Shown one piece after another: positions 8,261 to 17,365 of a stretch of 64,000 bases of DNA; the stretch's first letter is position 1; the number at the start of each line of letters is the position of its first letter. Made by a program: the position numbers and the translations under genes. The stretch spans positions 3,472,001 through 3,536,000 of the forward strand of contig NZ_BAAAWE010000001.1 of the NCBI RefSeq assembly GCF_039534915.1, written 5' to 3'. The DNA comes from Streptomyces roseofulvus. GTDB lineage: Bacteria; Actinomycetota; Actinomycetes; Streptomycetales; Streptomycetaceae. Under the pieces are notes generated by a model, which saw nothing but the letters and a program-made list of their open reading frames with translations, searched no databases and was not told the DNA's origin.

Positions 8261-10423
8261 TCAGGCCTTCACGAGGTCCGGCTTCGCGGTGGCCGCGGTG
8301 TCGTGGCCGGCCAGCGCCTCGCCCTCCACGTCCACGTTCGGCAGCGCGCGGTCGAGCCACTTCGGCAGCCACCAGGCCTTGTGGCCGAGGAGCGCGAGGA
8401 CGGCCGGGACGATCGCCATGCGGACGACGAAGGCGTCGAAGAGGACGGCGACGGCGAGGCCGAAGCCGATCATCTTGATCATCTGGTCGCTCATGCCGAT
8501 GAAGCCGGAGAAGACCGCGATCATGATCACGGCGGCGGCGGTGACCACCCGGGCGCTGTGCCGGAAGCCGGTCACGATCGCCTCGCCGGGCCGCTCGCCG
8601 TGCACGTACGCCTCGCGCATCCGGGTCACCAGGAAGACCTCGTAGTCCATCGCGAGGCCGAAGACCACGCCGACCATGAAGATCGGCATCATCGACATGA
8701 TCGGGCCGGTCTGCTCGACGCCGAACAGGCTGCCCAGCCAGCCCCACTGGAAGACCGCGACGACGGCGCCGAGGGCGGCGACCACCGAGAGCAGGAAGCC
8801 GAGGGCGGCCTTGAGCGGGACGAGGATGGAGCGGAAGACCACGGTGAGCAGGACGAAGGCGAGGCCGACGACGAGTGCCAGGTAGGGCACGAGGGCGTCG
8901 TTCATCTTCGCCGAGAAGTCGATGTTCATCGCCGTGGCGCCGGTGACGAGGACGTCGTCGCCGGTGGCGTCGCGGATGTCGTGGACCAGGGTCTCGGTGG
9001 CGGCGGAGGACGGGCGGTCCTTCGGGATCACCGTGATCATGGCGGCGTCGCCGGCCTTGTTGGGCGTGGCAGGGGTGACCGCGGCGATGCCGTCGAGCTC
9101 CTTGATGGTGGCGACGGTCCGGTCGGCGGTGGCCTTGTCGCCGTCGACGACGACGAGCAGCGGGCCGTTGAAGCCGGGGCCGAAGCCCTCGGAGAGCAGG
9201 TCGTAGGCGCGGCGCTCGGTCGCCGAGACCGGCTTCACGCCGTCGTCGGGCAGGCCCATCTCCAGGGAGGCGGCCGGGACGGCGACGGCGCCGAGGCCGA
9301 GGACGCCGGCGAGGAGCACGAAGAGCGGGCGGCGGATGACGAAGCGGGCCCAGCGGGTGCCCGCGTTCGGCTTCCCGGACTTCTCGGGCGCCTCGGCGCC
9401 CTTGCGCTGCTTGCGGCCGATCACCTTGTCGCCGGCGAAGCCGAGCAGCGCCGGGATCAGGGTGAGGGCGATGAGGACGGCGATGACGACGGTGCCGGCG
9501 GCGGCGAAGCCCATCTTCGTCAGCATCGGGATGTTGACGACGGCGAGGCCGACGAGAGCGATGACGACGGTGAGTCCGGCGAAGACGACGGCCGATCCTG
9601 CGGTGCCGGTGGCGCGGCCCGCGGCCTCCTCCTTGCTGCGCCCGTCGGCCAGCTCGGAGCGGTAGCGGGAGACGATGAAGAGGGCGTAGTCGATGCCGAC
9701 GGCGAGGCCGATCATCATCGCGAGGGTGGAGGTGGTGGTGCCGAGGTCGAGGACGTTGGCGAGCGCGGTGATCGCGGAGACGCCGATGCCGACGCCGATG
9801 ATCGCGGTGAGCAGCGGCAGTCCGGCCGCGACGAGCGAGCCGAAGGTGATGACGAGGACGATGCCGGCGATGACGACGCCGACGATCTCGCCGGTGCCGG
9901 TCTCGGGCATGGTCTGGAGGGCGTCGCCGCCGACCTCGACCGTCAGCCCCTTGCCCTGGGCGGCGTGGCCGGCCTGTTCGAGGGCCTCGCGGGTCTCGTC
10001 GGTCAGCTCCATCGCGTTGACCTTGTAGGCGACGGAGACGTAGGCGGTGGAGCCGTCCCGGGAGACGGCCTGGGCCGTGTACGGGTCGGTGACGGAGACG
10101 ATCTGGTCGGAGCCCGACGTGAGGGCGGCGACGGTCTCCTCGACGACGGCCTTGGGGGCCGCGTCGGTCATCTTGCCGCCGTCGGGGGCCTTGAAGACGA
10201 CGCGGGCGGTGGCGCCGTCGGCGCCGGCGCCGGGGAACCGCTCTTCGAGCAGGTCGAAGGCGCGCTGGGCCTCGGTGCCGGGGATGGAGAAGGAGCTGGA
10301 GGTCGCGGCGGGCGCGGTGGCGGCGCCGACTCCGGCGATCGCCAGGAGCGCCACCCAGAGGAGGGCGACGAGCCGTCGGCGCCGGAAGGCGGTGCGGCCC
10401 AGCTTGTACAGGAAGGTGGCCAC
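8261..10423 (-). CDS. MMPL/RND-family exporter
   Basis: A 720-residue membrane protein with the MMPL layout: TM1 near the N-terminus, a large extracytoplasmic loop (about 45-190), a TM2-6 bundle, a second loop, then TM7-12. Two homologous halves each carry a hydrophobic bundle, and GIDYALF (first) and AMDYEVFL (second) are the characteristic acidic-aromatic motifs of the proton-translocating helices. The family exports lipids or drugs; the substrate is unknown. The GTG start at 10423 has GGGAG nine bases upstream. It follows the TetR gene on the same strand with a 103-base gap, giving a self-regulated TetR-exporter pair. Confidence 0.92.
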   Translation of the reverse strand: MATFLYKLGRTAFRRRRLVALLWVALLAIAGVGAATAPAATSSSFSIPGTEAQRAFDLLEERFPGAGADGATARVVFKAPDGGKMTDAAPKAVVEETVAALTSGSDQIVSVTDPYTAQAVSRDGSTAYVSVAYKVNAMELTDETREALEQAGHAAQGKGLTVEVGGDALQTMPETGTGEIVGVVIAGIVLVITFGSLVAAGLPLLTAIIGVGIGVSAITALANVLDLGTTTSTLAMMIGLAVGIDYALFIVSRYRSELADGRSKEEAAGRATGTAGSAVVFAGLTVVIALVGLAVVNIPMLTKMGFAAAGTVVIAVLIALTLIPALLGFAGDKVIGRKQRKGAEAPEKSGKPNAGTRWARFVIRRPLFVLLAGVLGLGAVAVPAASLEMGLPDDGVKPVSATERRAYDLLSEGFGPGFNGPLLVVVDGDKATADRTVATIKELDGIAAVTPATPNKAGDAAMITVIPKDRPSSAATETLVHDIRDATGDDVLVTGATAMNIDFSAKMNDALVPYLALVVGLAFVLLTVVFRSILVPLKAALGFLLSVVAALGAVVAVFQWGWLGSLFGVEQTGPIMSMMPIFMVGVVFGLAMDYEVFLVTRMREAYVHGERPGEAIVTGFRHSARVVTAAAVIMIAVFSGFIGMSDQMIKMIGFGLAVAVLFDAFVVRMAIVPAVLALLGHKAWWLPKWLDRALPNVDVEGEALAGHDTAATAKPDLVKA

Positions 10424-10526
10424 GGGTGCGTACTCCCATAGTGGGGTGGGACAAGGGCATGGGGAGCCGGCCCGACGGCGTGAGCGGTGCGCAGTCAGGT
10501 GGAGCAGGATGTACGGGTGGTGCGGG

Positions 10527-11099
10527 TCAGACGCCGAGTGAGGGGAGCACGACGGCGTCGACGTATCTGCTGAGGAAGGCGTGGTCGACCGGCTGGTCGT
10601 CGATCAGCGGGCGGGCGACGAGCGCTCCGATCAGCATGTGCGGGACGAAGGCCAGGGCCGGGTTGTCCGGCGCGACCTCGCCCCTGCGGACCGCGCGCCG
10701 GAGGAACTCGTCGAAACCGTTCAGCTCGGGTTCGATGAGCAGTTCCCGCAGCGCCTGGTGGAGGTCCGGGTGGGTGTGGACGGCATGGGCCAGACCCCGC
10801 ATCAGCGCGGTGTCCTTCTCCATCTGACAGTCGTCGGCGAGGGCCAGGAGCTCCTGGAAGTCGCCGCGCAGGGATCCGGTGTCGATCTGATCGAAGCCGG
10901 ACGGCTTGTTGTGGCGCAGGGCCGTGGCGACCAGCTCCGGCTTGCTCCCCCACTGGCGGTAGAGGGTGGCCTTGCTGGAGTGGGTGCGGGCGGCGACGGC
11001 GTCCATGGTGAGGGCGTCGTAGCCGACCTCGCGGAGGAGGTCGAGGACGGCCGCGTACAGCTCGGACTCCCGCTCGGGAGTGAGTCTGCTGCGGGCCAT
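10527..11099 (-). CDS. TetR-family regulator of the MMPL exporter
   Basis: A 190-residue TetR regulator. The N-terminal helix-turn-helix runs through about residues 10-55 (DALTMDAVAARTHSSKATLYRQWGSK), and the all-helical ligand domain follows. ATG 11099 is chosen over the open frame to 11234, which would run through the palindromes. Two near-identical 15-base palindromes lie just upstream. It is transcribed ahead of the exporter gene, so repression of its own promoter would also control the pump. Confidence 0.9.
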   Translation of the reverse strand: MARSRLTPERESELYAAVLDLLREVGYDALTMDAVAARTHSSKATLYRQWGSKPELVATALRHNKPSGFDQIDTGSLRGDFQELLALADDCQMEKDTALMRGLAHAVHTHPDLHQALRELLIEPELNGFDEFLRRAVRRGEVAPDNPALAFVPHMLIGALVARPLIDDQPVDHAFLSRYVDAVVLPSLGV

Positions 11100-11136
11100 G
11101 TCCGGACCTCCGGTGCTGCGGGGACGAGCAGAGCGA

Positions 11137-11206
11137 ACGAAACGGTTTCGTACTCTGCGTACGGTACGAAGATACCCCGGCCCCCAGCGAAACGAAACCG
11201 TTTCGT
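11137..11206. promoter_or_regulatory. Paired TetR-type palindromes
   Basis: ACGAAACGGTTTCGT occurs at 11137-11151 and ACGAAACCGTTTCGT at 11192-11206. The arms are identical and only the central base differs. Centres are 55 bases apart, about five helical turns. They occupy the gap between tetR (-) and the tricorn-type gene (+) and are the likely operators of the adjacent TetR protein. Confidence 0.75.
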
Positions 11207-11289
11207 ACGTGGTCTGGGCCACACCCCCCGCCACCTTCCGTACGCCCGTACGAGTTGCCGCACCCCCTCCGCGCGGAAAGCATGAACGG

Positions 11290-14200
11290 GTGAGAGACGA
11301 CGTGGCCTACCTCCGCTTCCCGCACCTCCACGACGACCTGCTGTGCTTCACGGCCGAGGACGACCTCTGGGTCGCCCCGCTCGTCCCCGACGGACAGAGC
11401 CCCGGCCGCGCCTGGCGGCTCACCGTCGACCGCACCCGGGCCGGGCACCCCCGCTTCTCCCCGGACGGGCGCCACATCGCGTACACGAACTGGCGCAGCC
11501 TCGACCCCGAGATCCACCTCGTCCCGGTCGACGGCGGCCACGCCCGCCAGCTCAGCCACTGGGGCTCGACCGACACCCGGGTCTGCGGCTGGTCACCCGA
11601 CGGGGACATCCTCGCCGTCTCCTCGCACGGCCAGCCCTTCTCGTACTTCTCCTGGGCCTACACCGTGGCCACCGACGGCTCCCCCGGCCGCCGGATGCCC
11701 TGGGGCCCCGTCTCCGACATCGCCGTCCGGGACGTCGGCGGCGAGCGCCGCACCCTGCTCCTCACCGGCACCCCGCCGCACGAGCCCGCCGCCTGGAAGC
11801 GGTACCGGGGCGGCGCCACCGGCCGCCTCTGGCTGCACGGCGAACGGCTCCTCGCCGACCTCGGGGGCCACCTCGCCGACCCGATGTTCGTCACCGCCCC
11901 GCCCGGCGAGGACGGCTACCGGATCGCCTTCCTCTCCGACCACGAGGGCATCGGCAACCTGTACTCCTGCCGCCCCGACGGCACCGGACTGCGCCGCCAC
12001 ACGGACCACGCCGACTTCTACGCCCGGCACGCCTCCTCCGACGGCCGCCGGGTCGTCTACCAGTGCGCCGGCGAGCTGTGGATCGTCGAGGACCTCGCCG
12101 CCGGCGCCGAGCCGCGCCGCCTGGAGATCCGCCTCGGCGGCCAGCGGGCCGGCCGGCGGCGCTACCAGGTGCCCGCCGCCCGGCACGTCGACGCGCTCTC
12201 CGTCGACGAGACCGGCCGCGCCAGCGCCGTCGGCGTCCGCGGCAGCCTGTACTGGCTCACCCACCGCGACGGACCCGCCCGCGCCATCACCGACACCCCC
12301 GGCGTCCGCGTCCGGCTGCCCGAGATGCTCGGCAGCGGCGGCCAGATCGCCTACGTCACCGACGCCGAGGGCGAGGACGCCGTCGAGATCGCCTACCTGC
12401 CCCGGGCCAGCGGCGACCGGCCGCCCCGCCGGCTCGCCGCCGGGGAGCTGGGCCGGGTCGAGGAACTGGTCGCCGACCCCGACGGCGAACGGCTCGCCCT
12501 CGCCTCGAACGACGGCCGACTGCTCCTCATCGACGCCACCGAGGACTCCAACGGCGAGGTCACCGAACTCATCCGCTCGGTCAACGGCCCCGTCCGCGAC
12601 CTCGCCTTCTCCCCCGACGGCGCCTGGCTCACCTGGTCCCACCCCGGCATCGGCCGCTCCCTGCGCTCCATCAAGCTGGTCCGCATCGCCGGCCCCGGCC
12701 CGCGCACCGTCATCGACGTCACCAACGGGCGCTTCGAGGACGAGAACCCGGTCTTCACCAGCGACGGGCGCTACCTCGCCTTCCTCTCCTGGCGCGGCTT
12801 CGACCCGGTGTACGACGTCCACACCGGCGACCTGTCGTTCCCGCTCGGCTGCCGCCCCTACCTGGTGCCGCTCTCCTCCGCGACCCCCTCGCCCTTCGCG
12901 CTGCTCCCCGACGGGCGCCCGGCGGCCGGCGGACTCGACCCGGCCGACGACGGCGCCGACAGCGGCGACGGCACGGTCACCGTCGAGATCGAGGGCCTGC
13001 CCGACCGGGTCACCCCCTTCCCCGTCGCCGCCTCCAAGTACTCGGCGCTCGCCCCGGTCTCCGGCGGCGGGCTCGTCTGGCTGCGCTGGCCCATCTCCGG
13101 CGCCCTCGGCGAGACCTTCGCCAACCCCGCCGACACCTCCGGCCGCCCCACCCTGGAGCACTTCTCCGTCGTCAAGGCGCGCCGCACCGAACTCGCCCGC
13201 GACCTCGACTGGTTCGCGGTCAGCGGCGACGGCACCCGGCTCGTCGTCTTCGACGAGGGCGAACTGCGGGCCGTGCCCGCCACCGAACCCGGCGACAACG
13301 ACTCCACCGTCTACCTCGACCTGCGCCGCATCCTCCACGACGTCGACCCCGGCGCCGAGTGGCGCCAGTCCTACGACGAGGCCGGCCGGATCGTCCGCGC
13401 CTACTTCTGGGAGCCCGGCATGGGCGGCGTCGACTGGGACGCGATCCTCGACCAGTACCGGCCGCTGCTCGAACGGGTCGCCTCCCCCGACGAGTTCGCC
13501 GACCTGCTCCGCGAGGTCATGGGCGAACTCGGCACCTCCCACGCCTACGTCACCCCCGCCCGGCGCAACGAGGGCCCCCCGCACTACCAGCGCCCCCAGG
13601 GCCTCCTCGGCGCCAACCTGGTCTGCCGGGACGGCAACTGGCTGGTGAAGCGGATCCTGCCGGGCGAGTCCTCCGACTCCAAGGCCCGCTCCCCGCTCGC
13701 CGGTACGGGCATCCGCGAGGGCGCCGCCCTCACCCACGTCGACGGCCGGCCCGTCGACCCCGTCACCGGCCCCTACCCGCTGCTCGCCGGCACCGGCGGC
13801 ACCACCGTCGAGCTCACCTTCACCCCGGCCGGCGGCGAGGGCCGCTCCCGCCGGGTCGCCGTCGTCCCGCTGATCGACGAACGCCCGCTGCGCTACCAGG
13901 ACTGGGTGGCCAAGCGGAGGGCCGTGGTCCGCGAGGTCAGCGGCGGCCGCTGCGGCTACCTCCACATCCCCGACATGGGCGGCTCCGGCTGGGCCCAGTT
14001 CAACCGCGACCTGCGGATGGAGGTCTCCCGGCCCGCCCTCATCGTCGACGTGCGCGGCAACGCCGGCGGCCACATCAGCGAACTCGTCGTGGAGACCCTC
14101 ACCCGGAAGATCATCGGCTGGGACCTCACCCGCAACGCCCAGCCCGTCAGCTACGCCTCCAACGCCCCGCGCGGCCCCGTGGTCGCCCTCGCCGACGAGG

Positions 14201-14580
14201 CCACCTCCTCCGACGGCGACATGATCACCGCCGCCTTCCGGCTGCTCGGCCTCGGCCCGGTCGTCGGCCAGCGCACCTGGGGCGGGGTGGTCGGCATGAC
14301 CGGCCGGCACAAGCTCGGCGACGGCACCCAGATCACCGTCCCCATGAACGCGGCCTGGTTCGCCCCCTGGGGGTGGTCCGTGGAGAACCACGGCGTCGAA
14401 CCCGACCTCGCCGTGCTGCGCACCCCGCTCGACTGGGCCGAGGGCCGGCACGCCCAGCTCGACGACGCCGTCCACAAGGCGCTCGCCCTGCTCGACGCGG
14501 AACCGGCCGCCGTCCCGCCGGGCTACGAGGACGTGCCGGACCGTTCCCGGCCGAAACTCCCCCCGAGGTCCAGCTCGTAG
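11290..14580 (+). CDS. Tricorn-type protease (S41 family)
   Basis: A 1096-residue cytoplasmic protease matching tricorn homologues in length and plan: an N-terminal beta-propeller region with repeated FSPDG motifs (about 1-310), a second propeller (about 320-660), a mixed C1 domain, a PDZ domain (about 760-860) and the S41 catalytic core. The catalytic set is visible: S750-H751 in GTSHAY, the nucleophile S974 in TSSDGD, and E1037 in GVEPD. Tricorn degrades oligopeptides released by the proteasome and other proteases. GTG 11290 has GGAAAG nine bases upstream; a second in-frame GTG lies at 11302. Its 3' end overlaps the convergent GNAT gene by 58 bases. Confidence 0.92.
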   Translation: MRDDVAYLRFPHLHDDLLCFTAEDDLWVAPLVPDGQSPGRAWRLTVDRTRAGHPRFSPDGRHIAYTNWRSLDPEIHLVPVDGGHARQLSHWGSTDTRVCGWSPDGDILAVSSHGQPFSYFSWAYTVATDGSPGRRMPWGPVSDIAVRDVGGERRTLLLTGTPPHEPAAWKRYRGGATGRLWLHGERLLADLGGHLADPMFVTAPPGEDGYRIAFLSDHEGIGNLYSCRPDGTGLRRHTDHADFYARHASSDGRRVVYQCAGELWIVEDLAAGAEPRRLEIRLGGQRAGRRRYQVPAARHVDALSVDETGRASAVGVRGSLYWLTHRDGPARAITDTPGVRVRLPEMLGSGGQIAYVTDAEGEDAVEIAYLPRASGDRPPRRLAAGELGRVEELVADPDGERLALASNDGRLLLIDATEDSNGEVTELIRSVNGPVRDLAFSPDGAWLTWSHPGIGRSLRSIKLVRIAGPGPRTVIDVTNGRFEDENPVFTSDGRYLAFLSWRGFDPVYDVHTGDLSFPLGCRPYLVPLSSATPSPFALLPDGRPAAGGLDPADDGADSGDGTVTVEIEGLPDRVTPFPVAASKYSALAPVSGGGLVWLRWPISGALGETFANPADTSGRPTLEHFSVVKARRTELARDLDWFAVSGDGTRLVVFDEGELRAVPATEPGDNDSTVYLDLRRILHDVDPGAEWRQSYDEAGRIVRAYFWEPGMGGVDWDAILDQYRPLLERVASPDEFADLLREVMGELGTSHAYVTPARRNEGPPHYQRPQGLLGANLVCRDGNWLVKRILPGESSDSKARSPLAGTGIREGAALTHVDGRPVDPVTGPYPLLAGTGGTTVELTFTPAGGEGRSRRVAVVPLIDERPLRYQDWVAKRRAVVREVSGGRCGYLHIPDMGGSGWAQFNRDLRMEVSRPALIVDVRGNAGGHISELVVETLTRKIIGWDLTRNAQPVSYASNAPRGPVVALADEATSSDGDMITAAFRLLGLGPVVGQRTWGGVVGMTGRHKLGDGTQITVPMNAAWFAPWGWSVENHGVEPDLAVLRTPLDWAEGRHAQLDDAVHKALALLDAEPAAVPPGYEDVPDRSRPKLPPRSSS

Positions 14581-15047
14581 GCGATCGCGGTCTCCCCGGT
14601 CTTCAGCGTCTCCCGGCCGACCGCCCCGAAACCGACCCGGGCGAGCACCGCCCGGGACGCGCCGTTGTCCGGCGACGCCTTCGCGTACAGCCGGCGCAGC
14701 CCGTACTCCTCCACGGCGAGCCGGCAGACCTCCAGGACTCCCTGGGTGGCGAGCCCCCGGCCGGTGGCCGACTCGGCGATGCGGTAGCCGAGTTCGGCCG
14801 CGCCGTCGGCGAGGTCCAGCAGGTTGATCCGGCCGAGGATCGCGCCGTCCTCCGCGACCAGGACGTGGAAGCGGATCGTCCCCTCGTTCTCCTGCTCGTC
14901 GAGCAGGGCCTGGTGGCGGGCGGCGAACTCGTCGAAGTACGCGTCCCCCCGGTCGGGCACGGAGGCGGCGAAGTACGCGCGGTTCTCCCGCTCGAAGGCG
15001 AGCAGGGCGGGCGCGTGGTCATGGCGCAGGAGTTCGAGTACCGGCAT
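14523..15047 (-). CDS. GNAT-family N-acetyltransferase (RimJ/RimL type)
   Basis: A 174-residue acetyltransferase. The acetyl-CoA binding region is GRGLATQGV, preceded by the ELGYRI strand and followed by LYAKASPDNGASRAVL and VGFGAVG, the RimJ/RimL-like signature. It probably acylates a protein N-terminus or small amine; the target is unknown. ATG 15047 is used because TACCGT lies six bases upstream with no ribosome-binding site, the leaderless pattern; the longer frame to 15167 runs through a repetitive GC region. The last 58 bases overlap the end of the convergent protease gene. Confidence 0.85.
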   Translation of the reverse strand: MPVLELLRHDHAPALLAFERENRAYFAASVPDRGDAYFDEFAARHQALLDEQENEGTIRFHVLVAEDGAILGRINLLDLADGAAELGYRIAESATGRGLATQGVLEVCRLAVEEYGLRRLYAKASPDNGASRAVLARVGFGAVGRETLKTGETAIAYELDLGGSFGRERSGTSS

Positions 15048-15211
15048 GGGGACACGGTACGGAGATCCCCCCGCGCGGCGCGCGTGAATTGCGCCACGCC
15101 CGCACGCGCACGCGTTCACGGAGGCGGAGAGGCGCCGCGCGCACGCGGGCCTGGGCGGAAGGGGCACACCGCACGCGGACCGGGGGCCCTGAGGGCCCCG
15201 CGCGCACGCGC

Positions 15212-15245
15212 GAGGGGCGCACCCGGCGTCCCGGGTGCGCCCCTC
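15212..15245. terminator. Perfect 15-bp stem hairpin downstream of the CsbD gene
   Basis: GAGGGGCGCACCCGG at 15212-15226 pairs exactly with 15231-15245 across a four-base loop. It lies 14 bases beyond the CsbD stop (minus strand) and probably terminates that transcript. A second GC hairpin lies at about 15183-15199. Confidence 0.7.
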
Positions 15246-15259
15246 GTCTCAGGACGGCG

Positions 15260-15454
15260 TCAGGCGTCGCGGTCGCGCTCGCCGCGGTCCATGCGCTCCC
15301 GCGCCTCGCGCTGGGCACGCTCCTTCGCCTCCTGCGAGCCCTCGCGGCTCCGCGAGGCGCGCTCGGAGGCTTCGTCCTTGGCGTTGCCCATGGCCTTCTT
15401 GGCGCGGTCCTGGATCTCCTGCGCCTTGTCCTGGAACTGGTCCTTGATGCCCAT
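15260..15454 (-). CDS. CsbD-like small stress protein
   Basis: A 64-residue, highly charged, predicted all-helical protein with the CsbD-type pattern near its N-terminus (QDKAQEI, AKKAMGNAKD) and an Arg/Glu-rich tail. CsbD proteins are small general-stress proteins of unknown mechanism (SigB-controlled in Bacillus). The ATG is well placed after AGGAGTG with seven bases between. It is monocistronic: a strong hairpin follows it. Confidence 0.8.
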   Translation of the reverse strand: MGIKDQFQDKAQEIQDRAKKAMGNAKDEASERASRSREGSQEAKERAQREARERMDRGERDRDA

Positions 15455-15551
15455 GAAGGTTCACTCCTATGAGGGGTGTGAGGGGGACGGGGCGGGTGTT
15501 GCCCCTGGGCCTCGACCAGCCTCGCACGAGCGGATACCCCCCGCATGTCGA

Positions 15552-16460
15552 TCAGTCACGGTCCGTGTCCGGCCCCGGTCGGGCGCTCTCCTTCCGGGCC
15601 TGCTCGTCGGCCGCGCCGCCGGCGCCCACCAGGCCCTTGGAGACCGTGGAGAGCCGGGGTTCGAAGCGGGCGACCTCGCGCTTGCCGACGGTCGCGATCA
15701 CGCCGGGCAGATAGCCCCGGATCGACTGCATCCCGCGCAGCCACCACTGTGCGTACACGTGCGCCGAGCGGCGCTCGATGCCCTCGACGATCCGGTCGAC
15801 GGCCGGGCCGAGCGGGTACGTGCGGTTGGACGGCCACGGCAGCCGCTGCCGCAGCTCCTTCATCACGTCGTCCTGGTCGGCGCCCCGGACCATGTCGGTG
15901 TCGGTCCAGGAGAGGTAGCCGACGCCGACCTTCACGCCCTTGTGGGCGACCTCGGCGCGCAGGCTGTGCGCGAACGCCTCGACGCCGGACTTGGAGGCGC
16001 AGTACGCGGTCATCATCGGGGCCGGGGTGATCGCGGCGAGCGAGGCGATCTGGAGGAAGTACCCCCGGGACTCCATGAGGACCGGCAGGAAGGCGCGGCC
16101 GGTGACCGCCCCGCCGATCAGGTTGACCTCGATGACCCGCCGCCAGGCGACCGGGTCGGAGTCGGCGAACGGACCGCCCGCCGCCACGCCGGCGTTGGCG
16201 ACGACGACGTCCACCTTGCCGAAGCGCTCCTTGACCTCGCCGGCGACCCGGGCCATCGCCTCGTGGTCGGTGACGTCCGCCTCCCACCAGTCGGCCTCGG
16301 TGTGCAGCCGGCCGGCGACCTCCTTCAGGAGCTCCGGCTCCAGGCCGACGAGCGCGATCTTCGCGCCGCGCGCCGAGAGCTTGCGGGCGAGCAGCTCGCC
16401 GACGCCGCGGGCGCCGCCGGTGACGACGGCGACCTGTCCTTCCAGGCTGACCCTGCTCAT
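15552..16460 (-). CDS. SDR-family oxidoreductase (operon with BVMO and hydrolase)
   Basis: A 302-residue SDR with TGGARGVG (14-21), NAG (89-91), S140, and YCASK giving Y153/K157. A C-terminal extension of about 40 residues ends in a charged tail. It is the third gene of a tightly coupled operon: its ATG overlaps the hydrolase stop (ATGA). In a Baeyer-Villiger context an SDR could make the ketone substrate from an alcohol, or oxidise the alcohol released after ester hydrolysis. The substrate is unknown. Confidence 0.88.
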   Translation of the reverse strand: MSRVSLEGQVAVVTGGARGVGELLARKLSARGAKIALVGLEPELLKEVAGRLHTEADWWEADVTDHEAMARVAGEVKERFGKVDVVVANAGVAAGGPFADSDPVAWRRVIEVNLIGGAVTGRAFLPVLMESRGYFLQIASLAAITPAPMMTAYCASKSGVEAFAHSLRAEVAHKGVKVGVGYLSWTDTDMVRGADQDDVMKELRQRLPWPSNRTYPLGPAVDRIVEGIERRSAHVYAQWWLRGMQSIRGYLPGVIATVGKREVARFEPRLSTVSKGLVGAGGAADEQARKESARPGPDTDRD

Positions 16461-17365
16461 GCCCTTGCCTCCTTGCTGGTGGTCGGACGCGCACCGAGGT
16501 AGGTGAGCGTGAGTTCGCGGATCTGCGCGGTGACGGCCTCCGGGGCCTCGACCGGCGTCATGTGGCCCATGCCGGCCAGCTCGGTCAGGCCGGTGCAGTG
16601 CGGCAGCGCCTCGGCCAGGGCCCGGGAGTGGACGGGCGGGGTGAGCCGGTCGGCGGTGCCGACGAGGACGGCGGCCGGCACCCGGAGGTCGCGGACGCCC
16701 GCCTCCAGGTCGAGCCCGGCGAGCACCTGTGACCAGCCGTACCGGGACGGGCGCGGGCAGGCGTGCACGATCCGGGCGCAGACGTCGACCCGGTCGGGCG
16801 CGGAGCCCGGTCCCATCGTCGCGTACTTGAGGACCTTCTTCGACAGGACGGTGACCGGGCCCAGCGGCGCCTTCGAGCCGAGGACGGCTCCGGTCAGCCG
16901 GGTCCGCAGGCCGCCGGGGCCGAGCGGCACCACGGTCGCCTCGGCGGTGAGCCGGGACGGGCCGGTCGAGCAGAGCAGGACGGCGGCGGCGTGCTGGACG
17001 AAGCCGGGCCGGCCGGCCGCGGCCATGATCGTCATGCCGCCCATGGAGTGGCCGGCGATCACGGCCCGCTCGCCGGGGCCGAGGGTGGCGGCGAGCACCG
17101 CCTCCAGGTCGTCGGCGAGCGCGGTGGTCGAGTAGCCGCCGGCGGCGGGGACCGGGGAGCGGCCGTGCCCGCGCTGGTCGTAGGCGATCACCCGGTGGTC
17201 GGCGGCGAGGGCCCGGATCTGCTCGGCCCAGAAGGCGAGGGAGCAGGTCCAGCCGTGGGCGAGGACGACGGCGGGCGCGCCCTCGGGGCCGTACACCTCG
17301 GTGTGCAGCTCGGCGCCGTCGGCGGAGCGGACGGTGTGGGTGCGGGGCGCGGGCAGGCGGATCAC
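16457..17365 (-). CDS. Alpha/beta hydrolase
   Basis: A 302-residue alpha/beta-hydrolase. The oxyanion-hole motif HGWT is at 37-40, the nucleophile elbow is GHSMGG with S107, the acid is probably the Asp in GTADRLTP and the histidine is in GMGHMTP. The GTG start at 17365 overlaps the monooxygenase stop (GTGA), which fixes the start although a long frame continues upstream across that gene. An esterase directly after a Baeyer-Villiger enzyme would be suited to cleave its ester or lactone product; this is inference. Confidence 0.88.
   Translation of the reverse strand: MIRLPAPRTHTVRSADGAELHTEVYGPEGAPAVVLAHGWTCSLAFWAEQIRALAADHRVIAYDQRGHGRSPVPAAGGYSTTALADDLEAVLAATLGPGERAVIAGHSMGGMTIMAAAGRPGFVQHAAAVLLCSTGPSRLTAEATVVPLGPGGLRTRLTGAVLGSKAPLGPVTVLSKKVLKYATMGPGSAPDRVDVCARIVHACPRPSRYGWSQVLAGLDLEAGVRDLRVPAAVLVGTADRLTPPVHSRALAEALPHCTGLTELAGMGHMTPVEAPEAVTAQIRELTLTYLGARPTTSKEARA

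Noticed and set aside
11343..16502. Very long plus-strand ORF (1719 codons)
   Set aside because: It is out of frame with the tricorn-type protease, is Arg/Pro/His-rich filler, and runs antisense through several well-supported genes.
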